Of a stretch of DNA of 64,000 bases, positions 35,404 to 44,755 are shown in pieces. How positions within the stretch are numbered: the stretch's first letter is position 1; each line of letters starts with the position of its first letter. The stretch is from Pseudomonas canadensis. Its GTDB lineage: Bacteria; Pseudomonadota; Gammaproteobacteria; Pseudomonadales; Pseudomonadaceae. The translations under genes were made by a program, and so were the position numbers. Below the pieces are notes generated by a model. It worked only from the letters and a program-made list of their open reading frames with translations. It did no database searches and was not told where the DNA came from. The DNA lies in NCBI RefSeq assembly GCF_000503215.1, contig NZ_AYTD01000013.1, positions 360,008 to 424,007 of the forward strand, read 5' to 3'.

Positions 35404-38064
35404 ATGACCCCGAACAACGCAGTCATACGCGACGATGATCCACAGGAAACCCGCGAATGGCTCGACTCCATCGAATCGGTGCTGTCCACCGAAGGCCGCC
35501 CGCGCACCCACTACCTGATCGATCAGTTGCTGGATTTCGACGTGGCGCGGCATGGCGACTTCTACGGGCGGGTCACCACCCCTTACGTCAACACCCTCCG
35601 GGTGGACCGGCAACTGCCCTACCCCGGCAACCTGGCCATCGAACGTCGCACCAACGCCTATATCCGCTGGAATGCCATGGCGATGGTGCTCCGCGCAGGT
35701 AAACACTCTGGTGTCGGCGGGCATATTGCGACCTATGCGTCAGCCGCGGTGCTGTATGACGTAGGCTTCGATCACTTCTTCCGTGGGCGTACCGATACCT
35801 TTGACGGCGACCTGGTGTACATCCAGGGCCACTCCTCCCCCGGCATCTATGGCCGCGCCTACCTGGAAGGCCGCATCAGCGAAACGCAACTCGACAACTT
35901 CCGTCGCGAGGCCGGTGGCGAGGGCATCTCATCCTACCCGCACCCACGACTGATGCCGGACTTCTGGCAATTTCCCACCGTGTCCATGGGGCTCGGGCCC
36001 ATCACCGCCGCTTACCAGGCGCGTTTTATGCGCTACCTGGAATTGCGTGGCCTCAAGCAACACCAGGGGCGCAAGGTCTGGGCCTTCCTCGGTGATGGCG
36101 AAATGGACCAACCGGAATCACTGGCGGCCATCTCCCTGGCCGGACGCGAGAAACTCGACAACCTGATCTTCGTGGTCAACTGCAACCTGCAACGCCTGGA
36201 CGGCCCCGTGCGCGGCAATGCCAAGGTGATCCAAGAGTTTGAAAGCCTGTACCGCGCCGCCGGCTGGAACGTGATCAAAGTAATCTGGGGCGGTGGTTGG
36301 GATGCACTCTTGGACAAAGACACGACCGGGCTGCTGCGCCAACGCATGATGGAATGCGTGGATGGCGACTATCAGAACTACAAATCACAGAACGGCGCTT
36401 ACGTACGCGAACATTTCTTTGGCAAATACCCGGAATTACTAGCGCTGGTTGCAGATATGTCCGACGACGAAATATGGAAACTCTCACGAGGCGGGCACGA
36501 TCCGGACAAGGTCTACAACGCCTACGCCGCTGCCGTACGCCACACTGGCCAGCCCACCGTGATCCTGGCGAAAACCGTGAAGGGTTTCGGCATGGGTGAA
36601 GCCGGCGAAGGCCAGAACATCAACCACCAGCTCAAGAAGATGGGCGCAGAGGCTGTAAGAGCTTTCCGCGACCGCTTCGGCCTGGAAGTGGCCGACGACC
36701 AGCTTGCCGACATTCCGTACATCAAACCCGCCGCTGACAGTGAAGAAGCCCGCTACTTCGCTGCACGCCGCCAGGCCTTGGGCGGTTATGTACCAGCACG
36801 ACACAGTGCGGTCGAATCGTTGCAAATCCCTGAGCTGAGCGCCTTTTCTACCCAGCTCAAGGACACGGGCGAGCGCTCGATCTCCACCACCATGGCCTTT
36901 GTGCGTATCCTCGGCACTCTGCTCAAAGATCCGCATCTGGGCAAACTGATCGTGCCCATCGTGCCAGACGAGTCACGCACCTTTGGTATGGAAAGCCTAT
37001 TCCGTCAGATCGGTATCCACTCCGCCGTGGGCCAGCTCTATACCCCACAAGATGCAGGGCAACTGAGCTACTACAAGGAAAGCAAAGACGGGCAGATCAT
37101 GCAGGAAGGCCTGAATGAGTCCGGCGCCATTTCCTCCTGGATTGCGGCCAGTACGTCCTACAGCAACCACGGCCTGATGACGGTGCCGTTCTATATTTTC
37201 TATTCGATGTTCGGCTTCCAGCGGGTCGGTGACCTCGCCTGGGCGGCAGGCGATGCGCGTGCGCGTGGCTTCCTGCTGGGCGCTACGGCCGGACGCACCA
37301 CGCTGATGGGTGAAGGCTTGCAGCACGACGATGGGCACAGTCACATCCTGTCGTCGGTTATCCCGTGCTGCGTGTCCTACGACCCGACGTTTGCCTACGA
37401 ATTGGCAGTGATCATTCACGAGGGCATGCGGCGCATGTATGTGCAACAGGAGGACATCTACTACTACATCACCCTGCTCAACGAAAACTACCCGCACCCG
37501 GCAATGCCAGAAGGGGTGGAAGACGGCATTCTCAAGGGGATGTACCGGCTGAGTGGAAGCAACCAGGCGCAGGTGCAACTGATGGGCAGTGGCTCAATCC
37601 TGCGCGAGGTGATGGCTGCGGCCGACCTGCTGGAAAAGGACTTCGGCGTGCGCAGCAATGTATGGAGCGCAACCAGCCTCACCGAATTGCGCCGTGAGGG
37701 GCAAGAGGTGGAGCGCTGGAACCTGCTACACCCGGATAGCGACCCACGAATGAGCTATGTGGAGCAATGCCTGGCCGGGCAAACCGGGCCGGTGGTGGTG
37801 GCGACCGACTACATGAAGCTCTTCGCCGATCAGATCCGCGCCTTCATTCCCGGTCGGCGTTTTGTAGCGCTGGGCACGGACGGCTTCGGGCAATCGGATA
37901 CCCGTGAAACCCTGCGGGCGTTCTTTGAAGTGGACCGGCACTTCATCGTACTGGCGGCCTTGAAGGCATTGGCGGATGACGGCGTGATGGGGCGTGAAAA
38001 AGTCAGTGAAGCCATCAGCCGCTACGGGATCAACGTCGACAAGGCGAATCCCGTAGCGGTCTGA
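35404..38064 (+). CDS. Homodimeric pyruvate/2-oxo acid dehydrogenase E1 (AceE paralogue)
   Basis: Thiamine-diphosphate E1 of the homodimeric AceE class, 886 aa, full length. ThDP motif GDGEMDQPES to NCNLQRLDGPV (about 226-265); N-terminal YINTL-like YVNTLRVDRQLPYPGN; active-site HATYASAAV-like GGHIATYASAAVLYDVGFDHFFRG; C-terminal transketolase-like domains. No aceF (E2) or lpd is adjacent, unlike the housekeeping operon, so it must borrow E2/E3 or use another partner. It may be the branch known from P. putida as MdeB (2-oxobutyrate dehydrogenase E1), but the substrate cannot be told from the sequence. Controlled by the divergent MarR. Confidence 0.92.
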   Translation: MTPNNAVIRDDDPQETREWLDSIESVLSTEGRPRTHYLIDQLLDFDVARHGDFYGRVTTPYVNTLRVDRQLPYPGNLAIERRTNAYIRWNAMAMVLRAGKHSGVGGHIATYASAAVLYDVGFDHFFRGRTDTFDGDLVYIQGHSSPGIYGRAYLEGRISETQLDNFRREAGGEGISSYPHPRLMPDFWQFPTVSMGLGPITAAYQARFMRYLELRGLKQHQGRKVWAFLGDGEMDQPESLAAISLAGREKLDNLIFVVNCNLQRLDGPVRGNAKVIQEFESLYRAAGWNVIKVIWGGGWDALLDKDTTGLLRQRMMECVDGDYQNYKSQNGAYVREHFFGKYPELLALVADMSDDEIWKLSRGGHDPDKVYNAYAAAVRHTGQPTVILAKTVKGFGMGEAGEGQNINHQLKKMGAEAVRAFRDRFGLEVADDQLADIPYIKPAADSEEARYFAARRQALGGYVPARHSAVESLQIPELSAFSTQLKDTGERSISTTMAFVRILGTLLKDPHLGKLIVPIVPDESRTFGMESLFRQIGIHSAVGQLYTPQDAGQLSYYKESKDGQIMQEGLNESGAISSWIAASTSYSNHGLMTVPFYIFYSMFGFQRVGDLAWAAGDARARGFLLGATAGRTTLMGEGLQHDDGHSHILSSVIPCCVSYDPTFAYELAVIIHEGMRRMYVQQEDIYYYITLLNENYPHPAMPEGVEDGILKGMYRLSGSNQAQVQLMGSGSILREVMAAADLLEKDFGVRSNVWSATSLTELRREGQEVERWNLLHPDSDPRMSYVEQCLAGQTGPVVVATDYMKLFADQIRAFIPGRRFVALGTDGFGQSDTRETLRAFFEVDRHFIVLAALKALADDGVMGREKVSEAISRYGINVDKANPVAV

Positions 38065-38065
38065 G

Positions 38066-38839
38066 TTACTGCGCAGGCGTCGGCAGCGGCGGAATGGCTT
38101 CTGTCGGCGGTGGCAGCTCGGGATTGGTTGGCGCAGGTGCAGGCTCGGCCTGCGGTGCAATCGGTGCAGCCTCGACAGGCGGTGCCACCGGCTGTGACAC
38201 AGTGGGCTCTTCCTTCGGCGGCTCGACTTTCTCGGCGACGGGTGCGGCTTTAGGTTCCGGCACGCCAAGCTCAGCCTTGGGCTTCTCAGGAATGTTCTCG
38301 GCCTTTTTCACCTCTTGCGGCAGGAACACATCCACCAGCGCAAAGTAACGCTCGTAGAACTTCGGCGCGGACACGGTCTCACTCGCCACTTTCACCATGG
38401 AGTCATCGGTGGAGCCGATCGGCATCGACACCGAGCCCAGCACGCCCACCCCCAGGCTCGCGGAGTTGTTGACCTTCTTCAGCGCGTAGCGATCCTGCAA
38501 GGCGTTGGCGAACATCGTCGAATGGTTGGTGCCTTTGCCATCATCGGCACACACCACATTGAAGCTGATCTGCAAGTGGGTCTCACCGGTCTGCTGGAAG
38601 CTCTTGTTGCCCACCACCAGTTTCGGATCGCTGCTGGTGATGATGTAGCCCTGGCTCAGCAAGGCACGCCGCGCGGCTTCACACGCTGCGACGTCCGTGA
38701 CCGGGTAATCCCTGGAAAACGTGCCGGAGTCGTCGAAATTCTCATGTTCATAAATGGCGGTCTTGGGTGACGAGCAGCCCGCGGCGCCCGCCAGCACCAG
38801 CGCCAGCCCGAGGCTACGCAAGTGAAATGATGTCGACAT
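38066..38839 (-). CDS. DUF2242 lipoprotein with proline-rich tail
   Basis: Lipoprotein of 257 aa with lipobox LAGAAGC (Cys22). The conserved domain (about 35-175: YEHENFDDSGTFSRDYPVTDVAACEAARRALLSQGY... VVCADDGKG) is that of DUF2242. From about residue 185 a Pro/Glu/Ala-rich tail ending PPPTEAIPPLPTPAQ probably spans or contacts the cell wall. ATG at 38839 chosen, since it directly precedes the signal peptide. Convergent with the aceE paralogue, one base apart. Function unknown. Confidence 0.87.
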   Translation of the reverse strand: MSTSFHLRSLGLALVLAGAAGCSSPKTAIYEHENFDDSGTFSRDYPVTDVAACEAARRALLSQGYIITSSDPKLVVGNKSFQQTGETHLQISFNVVCADDGKGTNHSTMFANALQDRYALKKVNNSASLGVGVLGSVSMPIGSTDDSMVKVASETVSAPKFYERYFALVDVFLPQEVKKAENIPEKPKAELGVPEPKAAPVAEKVEPPKEEPTVSQPVAPPVEAAPIAPQAEPAPAPTNPELPPPTEAIPPLPTPAQ

Positions 38840-38928
38840 TGAAAATCCTGAAGAAAACAGTCCGGGCGGTATTGTGCAACAGAACACGGCCTTGGCGCGC
38901 ACATTCCTGTCGGTAAAACGTCACTGCC

Positions 38929-39828
38929 TTACACGACACTGCCCGTAGGAAACAGCCCAGCACACATATGATCAATAAACACGCGCAGTTTGGCCGAGGT
39001 GTGGCGACTGGATGGCCAGAGCATCCAGAAACTGCCGCGGTGCTCCACGTAATCATCCAGCACCCTTTGCAGGCGTCCCTCGCGCACGGCTTGGTTGACC
39101 ATGTAGTCCGGCAAGCAGGCAATGCCCAAGCCTTCGTGCACCACGTGGTTGAGGGACTCTATGGTGGTACTTACCAACGGCGCACGCAAGATGGGCTCGG
39201 CGGCATCCGGTGCAAACCGCAACGGCCAAGGTTCCAGCTTGCCGGTCGCGCAGAACTTGTGGCGCAGGCAGGCATGCTCGCGCAAGTGCTGCGGCTGTAG
39301 CGGAGTGCCATATTCGCGAAAATAGCCTGGCGTGCCCACCAGCACCAACTGGTAATGCCCCAGATGACGGGCCATCAGCCGCGAATCTTCTGGCTTGCCG
39401 GTGCGAATCACCGCGTCGAACCCTTCCTCGATCACGTCCACCATGCGGTCGGAAAAATCCACATCCAGCTCGATGTCCGGGTAGGCGCGCATGAAATCGC
39501 TGAGCACCGGCATCAGCAAGCCACGCACTTGCGGCAGGCTGATACGCAACTTGCCCCGAGGGGTGGCGCTGGCTTCGCTCAACTCTCGCTCGGCGGCTTC
39601 GACCTCGGCCAGGATGCGTCGCGAGCGCTCAAGGAACAGCGCGCCTTCGCTGGTCAAAGTGATGCTGCGGGTGCTGCGGTGAAACAACCGCACCCCCAGG
39701 CGCTCTTCCATCCGCGCGATGCTTTTGCCGATGGCCGAAGACGATACGCCCAATACCCGCCCGGCGGCGGTGAAACTGCGGGTCTCCGCGACCTGCACGA
39801 ATACGGAAAGACGGCCCAGGCTGTCCAT
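38929..39828 (-). CDS. LysR-family regulator
   Basis: LysR-type regulator of 299 aa of the DsdC/AaeR-like subgroup: MDSLGRLSVFVQVAETRSFTAAGRVLGVSSSAIGKSIARMEERLGVRLFHRSTRS, then a CrgA-type effector domain (RGKLRISLPQVRGLLMPVL). ATG at 39828 preferred over 39855 because it opens the helix-turn-helix as in relatives. Divergent from the MFS transporter gene (119 bases between), which it probably controls. Confidence 0.92.
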   Translation of the reverse strand: MDSLGRLSVFVQVAETRSFTAAGRVLGVSSSAIGKSIARMEERLGVRLFHRSTRSITLTSEGALFLERSRRILAEVEAAERELSEASATPRGKLRISLPQVRGLLMPVLSDFMRAYPDIELDVDFSDRMVDVIEEGFDAVIRTGKPEDSRLMARHLGHYQLVLVGTPGYFREYGTPLQPQHLREHACLRHKFCATGKLEPWPLRFAPDAAEPILRAPLVSTTIESLNHVVHEGLGIACLPDYMVNQAVREGRLQRVLDDYVEHRGSFWMLWPSSRHTSAKLRVFIDHMCAGLFPTGSVV

Positions 39829-39947
39829 GAAAGCGTCCTTGATGATTGCGGACATTCAAGTCCGATAAGTTCGGAACCTTAGCCTGTTTTTCCGCCAGAC
39901 ACAGCCCCCTACTCTAGTCCCTTGCCCTCTTGCATGGACAGAGCACG

Positions 39948-41120
39948 ATGACTGCCCTCACCGATTCCCCCGTAAACGCCCGACCCGAAACACTGCCGCT
40001 GGGCGGTCTGCTTGCGCTGGCCAGCGCCGGCTTCATCACCATCCTCACCGAAGCCATGCCCGCCGGGCTCCTACCGCAAATAGGCGAAGGACTGGCCGTA
40101 TCGCCCGCGCTGGTCGGTCAAATGGTCACGCTGTACGCACTGGGCTCACTGCTGGCGGCCATTCCACTGACGCTGTTGACCCGGGGCTGGCGACGTCGCC
40201 CCTTGCTACTGCTGGCCATTGGCGGCTTCGCCTTGGTCAACAGCGTGACCGCCGTTTCCAGTCACTACGGGCTGACCTTGGTGGCGCGCTTTTTTGCCGG
40301 TGTATTTGCCGGCCTGCTGTGGGCGCTGCTGGCCGGTTATGCCAGCCGGATGGTTGCGCCACACCTGCAAGGCCGGGCAATTGCAGTGGCCATGCTTGGC
40401 GCACCGCTGGCGCTGTCGCTGGGTGTACCTGCAGGCACCTTCCTCGGGGCCGCCGTTGGCTGGCGCCTGAGCTTTGCGATCATGACGGGACTGACGCTGG
40501 TGCTGTTGGCATGGGCGCGCTGGCAACTCCCAGACTTCGCAGGCGAACCGGCAGGAAAACGCTTGGGATTGCATCAAGTGTTGACGTTGCCGGGCATTCG
40601 TCCGGTGCTATGGGTGACATTTACCTACGTACTGGCCCATAACATTCTCTACACCTACATTGCGCCGCTGCTGGCGCCAGCAGGAATGGCTGCCGATATC
40701 GACCAGGTGCTGCTGGTGTTCGGCCTTGCGGCCTTATTGAGCATATGGCTGGCTGGCGTGCTGATTGATCGATGGCTGCGCGTGCTGCTGCTGATCAGTT
40801 GCGCGATGTTTGGCCTGATTGCCTTGGCGCTGGCGTTCTGGATCCACCTGCCAGCGGTCATCTACGTCGCCGTGGCGTTATGGGGCCTGGCATTCGGCGG
40901 GTTACCTGCATTGTTGCAAACGGCACTGGCCCAATCGGCGGGCGAATCGGCCGATGCCGCGCAATCGATGCTGGTGACCTTCTGGAACCTGGGCATAGCG
41001 GGCGGGGGCGTGGCAGGCGGGGTGTTGCTGCAGGGTTGGGGCGTCGGCGCATTTGCCTGGGCGGTCACGCTGCTGATGTTGCTGGCCTTTGCCGGTGCGC
41101 TAAAGACTGCGCCCCAATAA
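39948..41120 (+). CDS. MFS transporter (drug/sugar efflux type)
   Basis: Major facilitator of 390 aa with 12 predicted transmembrane helices. The motif-A region between helices 2 and 3 is LLTRGWRRRPLLLLAIGGFA and the motif-C region is LGAPLALSLGVPAGTFLGAAVGWRLSF, typical of the DHA1/AraJ efflux group. ATG at 39948 is chosen over a TTG at 39930. Divergent LysR regulator; substrate unknown. The last 21 bases overlap the convergent GNAT gene. Confidence 0.9.
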   Translation: MTALTDSPVNARPETLPLGGLLALASAGFITILTEAMPAGLLPQIGEGLAVSPALVGQMVTLYALGSLLAAIPLTLLTRGWRRRPLLLLAIGGFALVNSVTAVSSHYGLTLVARFFAGVFAGLLWALLAGYASRMVAPHLQGRAIAVAMLGAPLALSLGVPAGTFLGAAVGWRLSFAIMTGLTLVLLAWARWQLPDFAGEPAGKRLGLHQVLTLPGIRPVLWVTFTYVLAHNILYTYIAPLLAPAGMAADIDQVLLVFGLAALLSIWLAGVLIDRWLRVLLLISCAMFGLIALALAFWIHLPAVIYVAVALWGLAFGGLPALLQTALAQSAGESADAAQSMLVTFWNLGIAGGGVAGGVLLQGWGVGAFAWAVTLLMLLAFAGALKTAPQ

Positions 41121-41624
41121 CTGGCCCGGCCACCCGTCCACGTCGAACGTTGAGAGGCGCTCATACCCACAAGACTCATAAAACCGCACCAGATCGCCGC
41201 TCCCACCCCCGTAGCAATCTACCCGCAAACGCTGCACTCCCAAGGCACGGGCGCGCTCATCGGCGAAAGCCATGAGACGCCGGCCCAGGCCACGCACACC
41301 GCTATCGCGTGCGGCGATCAGCAGACGCACGTACACCTCCGGCTCAGTTGCCGCAGGCACATAAGGCATAGGCTCACCCAGGACCAAGACTGCGTGAATG
41401 CGCCCGTCAGGGCCTTCCACGACCCACGCACCAGGCAATGCGCAAGCTTCAGTCACCTGCACGACCCGCCGGGGCGACATCGACCAGGGCTCAGTGCCCC
41501 ATTGGCCATGGTTGCCGATGGCGACAAACCAGGCAATCACCTCGTCGAACACCTGCAATACGGCCACAGCGTCCTTCGCGCTGGCACGGCGGATCGCCAA
41601 ACTGTCGCTTCCTTGAGTCCACAT
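41100..41624 (-). CDS. GNAT-family N-acetyltransferase
   Basis: Acetyltransferase of 174 aa: LAIRRASAKDAVAVLQVFDEV at the N-terminus, acetyl-CoA-binding segment RDSGVRGLGRRLMAFADERARALGVQRLRVDCYGG, and FYESCGYERL near the C-terminus. Start at the ATG at 41624 (MWTQGSDSLAI); the frame stays open to 42272, but the extra part is the DUF2938 gene in another frame. Acceptor substrate unknown. Confidence 0.88.
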   Translation of the reverse strand: MWTQGSDSLAIRRASAKDAVAVLQVFDEVIAWFVAIGNHGQWGTEPWSMSPRRVVQVTEACALPGAWVVEGPDGRIHAVLVLGEPMPYVPAATEPEVYVRLLIAARDSGVRGLGRRLMAFADERARALGVQRLRVDCYGGGSGDLVRFYESCGYERLSTFDVDGWPGQLLGRSL

Positions 41625-41713
41625 ATTTGAACACTCCTTCGTCAGTGGCTCTCCAGCATCCCTGTTAAACACAACTGGACACAAGTCTTCATCGCACGGT
41701 ACTGCTGCCTTAC

Positions 41714-42208
41714 CTAACCCACTGTTTGCGCAAGCGTCGCAGCCGAAAGGTACAAACCGCCACCAAACACGCCATGGGACACCAAGCTTCGCAGGCGATT
41801 TCTCCAAGGCGTGGCCGTGCGAGACGCCGCCACACCTGCGCCCATGGCCGGCTGCAGTACGAAGTAAGGAATCACCACCGTTACCGTGCCCACTATCAGC
41901 GCAGGCCATCCCGTAGGGACATGCAACCATTGCACGCCGTAGAGGCCCACCAGCAGCGCCGCAAAGGCGATGCCGACGGCATAGTGAATCACCCACCCCA
42001 AGGAGGCTTCCCCACGTACCGGCGTCGCCTTGCCGATACTGGCATGGGCGAACGTGCCACGACAAAGGTGGCCCGCCCATCGGCCCACCATGGCGTAGTC
42101 CAGCGTCGCAACCCCCAAGGTTTTCAGAAGCAGCGACCACACGTCCATCACGACGGTCGCACCCACTCCGACCAATACCAACCTGACGCCTTCTGCCATC
42201 GACAACAT
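41714..42208 (-). CDS. DUF2938 membrane protein
   Basis: Inner-membrane protein of 164 aa with about four transmembrane helices and the DUF2938 landmarks GVGATVVMDVWSLLLKTLG, YAMVGRWAGHLCRGTFAH and LGWVIHYAVGIAFAALLVGLYG. ATG at 42208 has AGAGGG eight bases upstream. Divergent from a MerR regulator with an operator-like repeat in between. Function unknown; the histidines in GHLCRG and HYAVG are conserved-looking. Confidence 0.87.
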   Translation of the reverse strand: MLSMAEGVRLVLVGVGATVVMDVWSLLLKTLGVATLDYAMVGRWAGHLCRGTFAHASIGKATPVRGEASLGWVIHYAVGIAFAALLVGLYGVQWLHVPTGWPALIVGTVTVVIPYFVLQPAMGAGVAASRTATPWRNRLRSLVSHGVFGGGLYLSAATLAQTVG

Positions 42209-42252
42209 TGCCCGCCCTCTGATTGATGAGACTCTCGTTCACAGGCAGGATA

Positions 42253-42270
42253 GAAGTTGAAGTCAACTTC
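42253..42270. promoter_or_regulatory. MerR-type operator between DUF2938 and merR-like genes
   Basis: Inverted repeat GAAGTTGA (42253-42260) and TCAACTTC (42263-42270) with a two-base centre, 18 bases before the regulator start. The layout is that of MerR operators located within a promoter spacer. Confidence 0.7.
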
Positions 42271-42287
42271 AAGTCAAGGGATGCATC

Positions 42288-42728
42288 ATGGATATCTCAG
42301 AAGTGGCCCGACGTACCGGACTACCCTCTTCCACCGTGCGGTTCTATGAAAAGACCGGGTTGATCGCCGCGACCAGCGCGCCCGGCGAACGACGGCACTT
42401 CAAACCCGATGTGCTCGATCAGTTGGCGCTGATTGCCCTTGGGCAAGCTGGCGGCCTGTCCCTGGACGAGATCCGTAGCATGCTCCCCTTCGAGGGCCCA
42501 TTGCAGGTGGACAGGCAGCTGTTGCTGGACAAGGCAGACAGCATAGACGCGACCATCAAGCGCCTGAAAGCGATGAGCCTCGGGTTGCGCCACGCTGCAG
42601 AGTGCCCCGCGACTGACCATGGCCAATGCCCGAACTTCCAGCGTCTACTCAAAGTCGCCGCAGGCAAACTGAAAAGGAGCAGGACGACGGGGGCCTCACA
42701 ACCGAGCAGCCCACTCCAGCGCCCATAA
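42288..42728 (+). CDS. MerR-family transcriptional regulator
   Basis: Regulator of 146 aa. N-terminal MerR winged helix MDISEVARRTGLPSSTVRFYEKTGLIAA, a coiled-coil dimerisation helix (about 80-110) and a C-terminal part with cysteines in AAECPATDHGQCPNFQRLL, which may bind a ligand or metal. It probably regulates the divergent DUF2938 gene and itself. Ends just before a bidirectional terminator. Confidence 0.9.
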   Translation: MDISEVARRTGLPSSTVRFYEKTGLIAATSAPGERRHFKPDVLDQLALIALGQAGGLSLDEIRSMLPFEGPLQVDRQLLLDKADSIDATIKRLKAMSLGLRHAAECPATDHGQCPNFQRLLKVAAGKLKRSRTTGASQPSSPLQRP

Positions 42729-42730
42729 AA

Positions 42731-42760
42731 AAGCCCCCGGTCTTTTCAGGCCGGGGGCTT
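42731..42760. terminator. Bidirectional terminator between merR-like gene and ppiD
   Basis: Perfect 10-base stem AAGCCCCCGG / CCGGGGGCTT with a ten-base loop; A and T runs on both flanks serve both strands. Confidence 0.85.
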
Positions 42761-42776
42761 CTTGTTCAAACCGACA

Positions 42777-44651
42777 TCAGAACTTTTTGATGTCAGCCTT
42801 GGTTTCCAACTGCTTGCGGTACGCCGCGAAGTCCTGCTGACCGACACGGGAGGCGAGGAAGCGGCGGTATTGCGCCTTTTCTTCGTCCGTTGGGGCCGCG
42901 GCTTCGTTGACGCCGTTCAAGCGCACGATCACCAGGCTACCATCCGCCAGGCTCACAGTGGTGAAGGTCGGCTTGTCCTTGGCCGCAGGCTTGGGCATGC
43001 GGAACAGGGCTTGCAGCACGGCAGGGTCGATCGCTTCCTGGCTACGAGTAGCCGCTTCAGTGACCTTCCACGCCTGGCCGTCGACCGGCTGGTTCAGCGG
43101 GGTCTTGCCATCACGCAGGCTGGCGATCAGCTCGTCAGCATGAGCCTTGGCAGCCGCGCTGGCGCGCTCCTTGGCCATCTGCGTGCGAATCGCCGCATTG
43201 ACGCTTTCCAGCGGCAATTGCGCAGGCTTCAGGTGCTCTTTGGCACGCAGCACGATGATGGTTTCCGGGTCCAGCTCGATGGCGGTGCTGTTGGCACCTT
43301 CATCCAACACCTCCGGGCTGAACGCAGCAGTGACCACGGCACGGTTGGCCGCAACACCTTCGCCACCGTCACGGCCAAACGGCGCGGAGGTGTGAACGGT
43401 CAGCTTCAGGTCGGACGCCGGCTGGGCCAGGTCGGAGGCTTCGAATGCTGCGTCTTCCAATTGCTTGGTCGCTTCAACAAAACGCTGCTCAACCTGTTGG
43501 GTCTTCAGCTCTTTGGTCAGCTTGTCTTTCAGGCTGGCAAACGTCGGCAGTTGCGGTGCCTCAACGCCCAACAGCTTGATCAGATGCCAACCGAAGGTGC
43601 TGCGCACCGGTGCCGAGACCTGGTCTTTGTTCAACGCGTACAAGGCGGTTTCGAAGTCCGGGTCGTAGACGCCTGGGCCGGCAAAGCCGAGGTCGCCGCC
43701 ACTGTTGGCCGAACCCGGATCCTGGGAGAACTCCTTGGCCAGGGCTTCGAACTTCTCACCCTTGGCCAGGCGTGCCTGGATTTCCTCGATCTTGGCCTTG
43801 GCTTGCGCGTCGGTGACCTTGTCGTTGACTTCAATCAGGATATGCGCGGCACGACGCTGTTCAGCGAGGTTGGCGGTTTCTTTCTGATAGGCAGCCTGCA
43901 GCTCATCGTCCTTCACGGCAACCTGGTCGAAGAAGGAAGACTTCTTCAGTTCCAGATAGTCGATAACCACTTGGTCAGGGGTCATGAACTCTTTGGCGTG
44001 CTGGTCGTAGTAAGCCTTGACCTCATCGTCGGTGAGTTTCACCGCGGCAGGGTTGGCCTTGATGTTGACGGTGGCGAAGTCGCGGGTCTGTTTTTCCAGA
44101 CGCGCAAATGCCAGCACTTCGGAATCGGTGACGAAACCGCTGCCGGCAATACCTGCGCGAACCTGGCCGATCAGCATTTCCTGGGTCAGCATCTGACGGA
44201 ATTGCATACGGCTGTAGCCCAATTGACGGATTACCTGGTCAAAGCGTTCGGCGTTGAACTTGCCGTCTACCTGGAATTCCGGCGTCTGCAGGATCACCTG
44301 GTCCAATGCAGCTTCAGAGAAGCCAAACTTGGAGTCGGCCGCACCTTGCAGCAACAGCTTGCGATCGATCAGGCCCTTGAGGGCCGCTTCGCGCAATAGT
44401 TTTTCGTCCAGCAGGGAAGCATCGAAATCCTTGCCCAGCTGTTGCATCAGCTGGCGACGTTGCATGTCGACGGCCTGGCTCAGCTCGGTCTGGGTGATTT
44501 CTTCACCGTTGACCTTGGCCACGTCCTGCTTACTGTTACCCGAAGCCTGGAAAATGGCCTCGATACCGGTGAACGCCATCAATGCGACGATGATCCCGAT
44601 AATGGTCTTGGCAATCCAGCCTTGTGAATTGTCCCTGATATTTTGCAGCAT
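42777..44651 (-). CDS. ppiD: Periplasmic folding chaperone/peptidyl-prolyl isomerase PpiD
   Basis: Membrane-anchored SurA-like protein of 624 aa. N-terminal transmembrane helix (about 13-33, IAKTIIGIIVALMAFTGIEAIF), SurA_N-type chaperone region (VNGEEITQTELSQAVDMQRRQLMQQLG), a parvulin-type rotamase domain (about 265-360: RAAHILIEVNDKVTDAQAKAKIEEI, SQDPGSANSGGDLGF, FGWHLIKLLGV) and a C-terminal chaperone domain. It helps secreted proteins leaving the Sec translocon. Last gene of the protein-quality block, after hupB. Confidence 0.95.
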   Translation of the reverse strand: MLQNIRDNSQGWIAKTIIGIIVALMAFTGIEAIFQASGNSKQDVAKVNGEEITQTELSQAVDMQRRQLMQQLGKDFDASLLDEKLLREAALKGLIDRKLLLQGAADSKFGFSEAALDQVILQTPEFQVDGKFNAERFDQVIRQLGYSRMQFRQMLTQEMLIGQVRAGIAGSGFVTDSEVLAFARLEKQTRDFATVNIKANPAAVKLTDDEVKAYYDQHAKEFMTPDQVVIDYLELKKSSFFDQVAVKDDELQAAYQKETANLAEQRRAAHILIEVNDKVTDAQAKAKIEEIQARLAKGEKFEALAKEFSQDPGSANSGGDLGFAGPGVYDPDFETALYALNKDQVSAPVRSTFGWHLIKLLGVEAPQLPTFASLKDKLTKELKTQQVEQRFVEATKQLEDAAFEASDLAQPASDLKLTVHTSAPFGRDGGEGVAANRAVVTAAFSPEVLDEGANSTAIELDPETIIVLRAKEHLKPAQLPLESVNAAIRTQMAKERASAAAKAHADELIASLRDGKTPLNQPVDGQAWKVTEAATRSQEAIDPAVLQALFRMPKPAAKDKPTFTTVSLADGSLVIVRLNGVNEAAAPTDEEKAQYRRFLASRVGQQDFAAYRKQLETKADIKKF

Positions 44652-44721
44652 GCGTCCCCCAGAAACGGTTGAACTTCAGAAATTGGCAACCGTGGAGCGT
44701 GGGTAGAGTACGGATATAAGA

Positions 44722-44745
44722 AAGGCGCATCCAAGGATGCGCCTT
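44722..44745 (-). terminator. Terminator between hupB and ppiD
   Basis: Stem AAGGCGCATCC / GGATGCGCCTT with a two-base loop; the minus strand continues TCTTAT. It separates hupB from ppiD transcription. Confidence 0.7.
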
Positions 44746-44755
44746 CTCGCAACTG

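Noticed and set aside
41100..42272. A possible 390-residue fusion of GNAT with an upstream domain
   Set aside because: The upstream half overlaps the DUF2938 gene in another frame and has no protein-like character; the GNAT gene has its own ATG at 41624.
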